Shown here in pieces: positions 59,700 to 64,000 of a stretch of 64,000 nt of DNA (within the stretch, counting starts at the first letter, position 1; each line of letters opens with the position of its first letter). The stretch is from an uncultured Lachnospiraceae bacterium. Its GTDB lineage: Bacteria; Bacillota; Clostridia; Lachnospirales; Lachnospiraceae. The translations under genes and the position numbers were made by a program. The notes under the pieces are model-generated. The model did not search any database. It was not told the origin of the DNA and saw only the letters and a program-made list of their open reading frames with translations. The stretch is from NCBI GenBank assembly GCA_947173945.1, contig CAMWGV010000001.1, positions 1 to 64,000 on the forward strand, written 5' to 3'.

Positions 59700-60191
59700 A
59701 TGGATGCAAAATCAAAAGCTATTTTTATCAATTCGGTTGCTGGTGGTAAAAAAATTCCTTGTCCGATATGCAATGTTTTAAATGATTCAGATGCAATGTT
59801 TTGTTTTTCTTGTGGGAATATACTTAAAGCTGTAAAAGAAGAAGATACAGTAACAAATGTAGAAACTATTGAATGTCCAATATGCCATGAGAATAACGAA
59901 ATTGGGTATATGTTTTGTTTATCATGTGGTGCAAAGTTGAGTTCAGATAATAGTCAAACTTTAGAACAATCTTTTAAAACTGCTGAGGCTGAGAAAGTTG
60001 AAGAAATAAAGTCTGAAGAAAAAAGCCAGACCATATCTCCAGTGGCAGTTCAGGAAAAACGAGTATTTAAGTCAGTTGCCATGGAAGTTGCAGGGCAGCA
60101 ATCGGAGGAAATGAGTGCGTTTGCACAGGGGCTTCCTTCGTGGGATTTAGTACCACCACAGATTATGGTTAGGAGGAAAAAGAAAAAATGA
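59700..60191 (+). CDS. Double zinc-ribbon protein
   Basis: CPIC..CFSCG and CPIC..CLSCG knuckles. Confidence 0.8.
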   Translation: MDAKSKAIFINSVAGGKKIPCPICNVLNDSDAMFCFSCGNILKAVKEEDTVTNVETIECPICHENNEIGYMFCLSCGAKLSSDNSQTLEQSFKTAEAEKVEEIKSEEKSQTISPVAVQEKRVFKSVAMEVAGQQSEEMSAFAQGLPSWDLVPPQIMVRRKKKK

Positions 60192-60649
60192 TTCCTGTAC
60201 CACATACATATTCAGAATGGGTATATGTACTTACAATTTTTAAAAATAAATCAAATGATGTAGATGCTTTAAGTGCAATGAGAACAGGTACGATTGAATG
60301 GCAATCTGGGGTCGCTGAGCGATTTTCGCAGAAGCTTATAGATGCAGTTAATGAGAGAATGAATGTGGCTTCTGATAAATTTCAATTAGAAATGTCAAGA
60401 GCAGGAGGTCAGGAGGGAGCCATTGTACAAGCTATTCTTGCTTTAAGGAAGGAAATGGCATTTTTGGCTCAAGCAATAAATTTGCCTGCACTTCCAGAAA
60501 AAGAAAGGAAGTATTATTTGAATCTTGTAGTTCAGCAGGCTGATGTAATGCAAAAATCATTGGAAGACTCTGCCAGGAATGATCGTTCAGGGAAACTTTC
60601 AAGTATTATACGTAATCATAAAGTAAATTTTTTAGAGGAGAAATATTAA
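60188..60649 (+). CDS. Small helical protein of unknown function
   Basis: 153 aa, ATGA overlap with upstream gene, abuts the next gene. Confidence 0.7.
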   Translation: MIPVPHTYSEWVYVLTIFKNKSNDVDALSAMRTGTIEWQSGVAERFSQKLIDAVNERMNVASDKFQLEMSRAGGQEGAIVQAILALRKEMAFLAQAINLPALPEKERKYYLNLVVQQADVMQKSLEDSARNDRSGKLSSIIRNHKVNFLEEKY

Positions 60650-62215
60650 ATGAGTGATATAGCTAAGAGCAAAGAGCTCATAATGAGGTATTCAATTGCA
60701 AGAATTCCATTCATTGCAATCAATACTATTGAGCCAAGCAGAGCATTAGACATGCTAAAAGAGATATCGGAGGAGTTACAACTTCCGTTCAACGTACATA
60801 CATTGACAAAGGGTGTTTATGATTTGACATCAGACAAGAATATTAGTGATGACAAATCAGTATATGGTGCAATTGATTTCATGACAGAGCAGATGAAGAG
60901 AAAACAATATCAGACAATTGTCTTGACTGAAGTTCCAGATTTGAGCTCAGAAAACTCAGATTCCAAGCAGATACTAGCCCTTGTTAATTTGGCAAATGAA
61001 TCGGGGGGCATGGTAATTGTTTTTACAAATTCATCTGTTTGGAATCAATTACAGCGACAGGGAATGACAATCAAAATTGATCTTCCTAATGAAGATGAAA
61101 TGTATGCAATTATAAAAGAATACATTGACGATTATAGAAATGAAATCTATATTGAGTGGGATAACACAGACATTCGTGAAGCTGCAACGACTTTGAATGG
61201 AGTAACTAGAATAGAGGCAGAGAATGTAATTGCAGCATTGATTGCAAATAAATGTATTAAAAAAACTGATATGGATGAAGTTCGGTTTGCCAAAGATCGT
61301 CTATTTTCTGATATTTCGGGTTTGGAAAAGATTGAAGTAGATGAAAGTGTTAAAGATGTGGGTGGTTTGGAAGGACTTAGAAAGTGGCTAAATGAAAAGA
61401 GGGAACTCCTTACACCAGAGAAGAAGGATAAATTGAGATCCAAAGGTCTCCAGCCACCAAGAGGGATTTTACTCGTAGGTGTGCCTGGTTGTGGGAAGTC
61501 TTTATCAGCAAAATCTATATCTGCAAACTGGAAACTTCCGTTATATAGATTGGATTTTGCAACTGTGCAAGGCAGTTATGTAGGTCAGTCAGAGCAACAA
61601 TTAAAAGACGCATTGACAACAGCTGAAAATGTTTCGCCTTGCATTTTGTGGATTGATGAGATTGAAAAAGGTTTGTCTGGAGTGGGTGATGGTGGTGTGT
61701 CTACAAGAATGGTTGGGCAATTTCTATTTTGGATGCAGGAGTGCAAAAAACAGGTGTTTGTAGTGGCAACAGCTAATGATGTTTCTTTGCTACCATCAGA
61801 GTTGTTACGGAGAGGACGTTTTGATGAATTATTCTTTGTTGATCTTCCGACTGCTGATGAAAGAAGAGACATATTGTCACTCTATATGAGGAAATATTTG
61901 AATCTTGATTTTTCAGGCGACTTTGCGGAGAAAGTTGTTCAGATAAGCGATGGCTTTACAGGTGCTGATTTAGAGTCTACTGTTAGAGATTTGGCGTATA
62001 GATCAATTGCAAACAATACTTTTGTTTTAAATGAAGAAAACATTGTCACAGCCTTTAATAATGTGGTTCCGCTTTCTCAGACAAGTCCTGAGAAGATAGA
62101 ATTAATAAGAGACTGGGGTAGAGAGCGTGCGGTGCCAGCTTCTGGCAAACCTATAGGCAAAGAAGAACTTGTTCAGAAGAAAAACGGACCAAAGACAAGA
62201 AAAGTTTTAGTGTAA
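60650..62215 (+). CDS. AAA+ ATPase, Ycf46-like (degenerate N-terminal ATPase-like half plus active C-terminal AAA)
   Basis: GILLVGVPGCGKSLSAKSI Walker A, CILWIDEIEKGLSG Walker B, LLRRGRFDELFFVDLP. Confidence 0.85.
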   Translation: MSDIAKSKELIMRYSIARIPFIAINTIEPSRALDMLKEISEELQLPFNVHTLTKGVYDLTSDKNISDDKSVYGAIDFMTEQMKRKQYQTIVLTEVPDLSSENSDSKQILALVNLANESGGMVIVFTNSSVWNQLQRQGMTIKIDLPNEDEMYAIIKEYIDDYRNEIYIEWDNTDIREAATTLNGVTRIEAENVIAALIANKCIKKTDMDEVRFAKDRLFSDISGLEKIEVDESVKDVGGLEGLRKWLNEKRELLTPEKKDKLRSKGLQPPRGILLVGVPGCGKSLSAKSISANWKLPLYRLDFATVQGSYVGQSEQQLKDALTTAENVSPCILWIDEIEKGLSGVGDGGVSTRMVGQFLFWMQECKKQVFVVATANDVSLLPSELLRRGRFDELFFVDLPTADERRDILSLYMRKYLNLDFSGDFAEKVVQISDGFTGADLESTVRDLAYRSIANNTFVLNEENIVTAFNNVVPLSQTSPEKIELIRDWGRERAVPASGKPIGKEELVQKKNGPKTRKVLV

Positions 62216-62365
62216 GTATGAATAGTATAGGTGCGGAAGATTATAAAGTGATTTAGAAAAGCATCCTGCCATATACAAAGCATGAAAATTCTAAAAAGAT
62301 ACATGAAAATTTGTATAAAGGAATGTCAAGAAGATAGTTTAATATCAAGAGAAGGAATTAAAAAG

Positions 62366-62854
62366 ATGCCAAGACCAATACTAAAAATGTCACAGAGCCA
62401 AACACAGACTCATACAAATAATCTGTCGAGAACAACATACAGTAATCAGCAGCAACAAGTGGATAAGATAAAAATGGATAAGTTGTTGAGGAAAAGTAGA
62501 TCAAAAGAATACATGGACGCAATTCATAAATTAGACGCAGGGGGACATGCTCATAACCAGAATAAGTTGAACGATATTATAAACATTATTAAAGGAGAAT
62601 TTCCTGAAATTGAATTGAGTGAAATTCTTTTGGGATACGTTGCGATTTGTTATTTAGGGAAACCGTATGAGGTACATACTTTAGATATTGCAGGCGGCAT
62701 AATTGAGCACTATAAAGCAGGTCAAACACTTCCAAATGGACTTGAGCAAGCTAGAAGCATAGCAATGAGAGGCGGATATGACTTTATTGAAGTGTATGTA
62801 GATTGTTGTAGAGCTATAAGTTCAAATGGGGCAGTTTCCGTAATATATTGTTAA
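62366..62854 (+). CDS. Conserved-looking protein of unknown function
   Basis: Probable start MPRPILKMSQSQ (62366); globular C-terminus PYEVHTLDIAGGIIEHYKAGQTLPNGLEQARSIAMRGGYDFIEVYVDCCRAIS. Confidence 0.6.
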   Translation: MPRPILKMSQSQTQTHTNNLSRTTYSNQQQQVDKIKMDKLLRKSRSKEYMDAIHKLDAGGHAHNQNKLNDIINIIKGEFPEIELSEILLGYVAICYLGKPYEVHTLDIAGGIIEHYKAGQTLPNGLEQARSIAMRGGYDFIEVYVDCCRAISSNGAVSVIYC

Positions 62855-62870
62855 ATCGTGGATGTGTATA

Positions 62871-62954
62871 ATGAAATGTTCAAATTGTGAGGAAGTTATT
62901 CCTGTCACTGCCAAGTTTTATATTAAGTATGTAACATCTGTTATTCAAAAATGA
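62871..62954 (+). pseudogene. Possible remnant of a zinc-ribbon protein gene (MKCSNCEEVIPVTAKFYIKYVTSVIQK*)
   Basis: Starts as CxxC zinc ribbon; the expected second CxxC reads YIKY, then stop. Confidence 0.4.
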
Positions 62955-63178
62955 GAAGTCTATGATACTCAATTTACATGTTAAAACTTTAGTATAGGTG
63001 AGTGATTTGACGTATGCTTTCGGGCTCTTGGGTATACAATATATCAATGTTTTATATTCTGCTGTGGTTAAGTCTTGTCTTAAAATTTTAATATAGACAT
63101 ATTATTTATATAATATAATAAAGTATCATAATGTAGATTAGAAATTCGTTTGGTTTTAGTTTGTTTTATATAAAAAAC

Positions 63179-63207
63179 TTGATGTTTTTATATAAGTGAG
63201 GTAGAAT
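63179..63207 (+). promoter_or_regulatory. Promoter TTGATG-17-TAGAAT upstream of the L10-leader-like motif
   Basis: -35/-10 motifs with 17-nt spacer. Confidence 0.5.
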
Positions 63208-63220
63208 ATTTATATGTGCA

Positions 63221-63262
63221 GTACCAAAGACAGTAGGTAGCTAATAATATCCTACCGAGGGA
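63221..63262 (+). ncRNA. L10 (rplJ) leader-like RNA core without a downstream rplJ
   Basis: ACCAAAGACAGTAGGTAGCTAATAATATCCTACCGAGG resembles the L10-leader signature AAGACAGUAGGU...UCCUACCGAGG. Confidence 0.6.
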
Positions 63263-63398
63263 AGTGAGTTGAGTAAAAGTAGGTTACTTGTGCAAGTCTT
63301 ATTTTTTTCATATTATTTGTTGGACGAGCATTATCGGTAGTAGCAAGGCATAGATATGGTATAGCATAATAAGCTATGTTGAAAGAGGAGAATATTAT

Positions 63399-63776
63399 AT
63401 GAGAATAGTGTGTTCTAGGCCACCAATAAGTTCCTATAATTTTATGCGGTATCTATGTGCATCATTAACGAAAAGTAAAAAAGTAATTATTGACCTGCAA
63501 ATTATTGTTCAACATATATATAATTTTAAAACAGAAAATGAACAATTGCAATATATGTTTGAAGACATTGAGTTTCGAAAAGGAATCAATAATGTTACAT
63601 CAAATGATATTTCAGAAGGGATAAATAATTTGCAGACTTTTGGCTTAGTGGGGAAATTAAACCCTAAATATGAGAAATTGATTATATATTTAACAGAAGA
63701 AGAAGCAGATGCCATTTTAGCAGAATGTGATGCAAGTATTAGAGAGGCTATGCGACATCTGGCGGAATCATTTTAA
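63399..63776 (+). CDS. Hypothetical protein (125 aa), winged-helix-like
   Basis: Good RBS (GAGGAG) and a coding ORF; family not recognised. Confidence 0.55.
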   Translation: MRIVCSRPPISSYNFMRYLCASLTKSKKVIIDLQIIVQHIYNFKTENEQLQYMFEDIEFRKGINNVTSNDISEGINNLQTFGLVGKLNPKYEKLIIYLTEEEADAILAECDASIREAMRHLAESF

Positions 63777-63799
63777 AAAGTGATATTGTGGAGGATAAA

Positions 63800-64000
63800 A
63801 TGGGGAGAATTAAAAATATAATGATTTCTCCAGAATATAAAGAGATAGAAAAAGACGTTGAGTCTTTTGTTAAAGAAAGGCTTGAAAATTATATTCCGGC
63901 AGATACAGGAAAAAAGACAATTCATGATCCGGTTTGGGGTTCTATAGATTATTCAGAGTGGGAAATGCAACTTATTGACTCACCACTGTTCCAAAGACTA
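63800..64000 (+). CDS. HD-domain phosphohydrolase-like protein (partial, truncated by window end)
   Basis: N-terminal HDPVWGSIDYSEWEMQLIDSPLFQRL resembles the dGTPase/HD-superfamily entry motif DPVHG..x..E..LIDTPxFQRL. Confidence 0.65.
   Translation, partial: MGRIKNIMISPEYKEIEKDVESFVKERLENYIPADTGKKTIHDPVWGSIDYSEWEMQLIDSPLFQRL

Noticed and set aside
1-64000. CRISPR array, tRNA/rRNA genes, prophage or transposase genes
   Set aside because: None recognised on either strand; the repeats found are palindromic elements without regular spacers.

Overview
The window is a low-GC Firmicutes-type chromosome segment, probably Lachnospiraceae (inferred from gene content). No rRNA, tRNA, CRISPR array, transposase or integrase was seen. 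From left to right it contains:
(1) A metal-efflux operon: HMA chaperone, P1B ATPase and ArsR regulator, with a palindromic operator at the promoter.
(2) Housekeeping and metabolic genes: Maf, a SpoVK/CbbX-like AAA+ protein, an Orn/Lys/Arg decarboxylase-family protein, MATE, Ptb/Buk, AroD, IleS, GlgP, PerR-like Fur, an EAL protein, ACP, a GH94 phosphorylase and an aldose epimerase.
(3) A SpoIID/SpoIIQ-like pair in which both proteins look catalytically degenerate.
(4) A flagellin/FliS locus preceded by a 1014-aa protein behind a sigma-28-like promoter.
(5) A large exopolysaccharide locus (about 38.2-57.0 kb).
(6) An accessory region (57.2-64.0 kb) with an operon of unknown function: large helical membrane protein, double zinc ribbon, small helical protein, Ycf46-like AAA+ ATPase and a 163-aa protein. 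It is followed by an orphan L10-leader-like RNA motif upstream of a small protein and an HD-phosphohydrolase-like gene.

The least explained structures are:
(a) A 39-bp palindromic element family. It occurs in tandem after cpsD and once in frame inside a DegT aminotransferase, resembling Rickettsia palindromic elements in behaviour. A related element lies between ptb and buk.
(b) A ~356-bp mosaic palindrome at 31279-31634, with a partial relative at ~22200.
(c) A multi-hairpin leader before an M23 peptidase.
(d) The orphan L10-leader-like motif.
(e) The five-gene AAA+ operon.

All calls come from reading the sequence and the supplied ORF translations. No database search was run.
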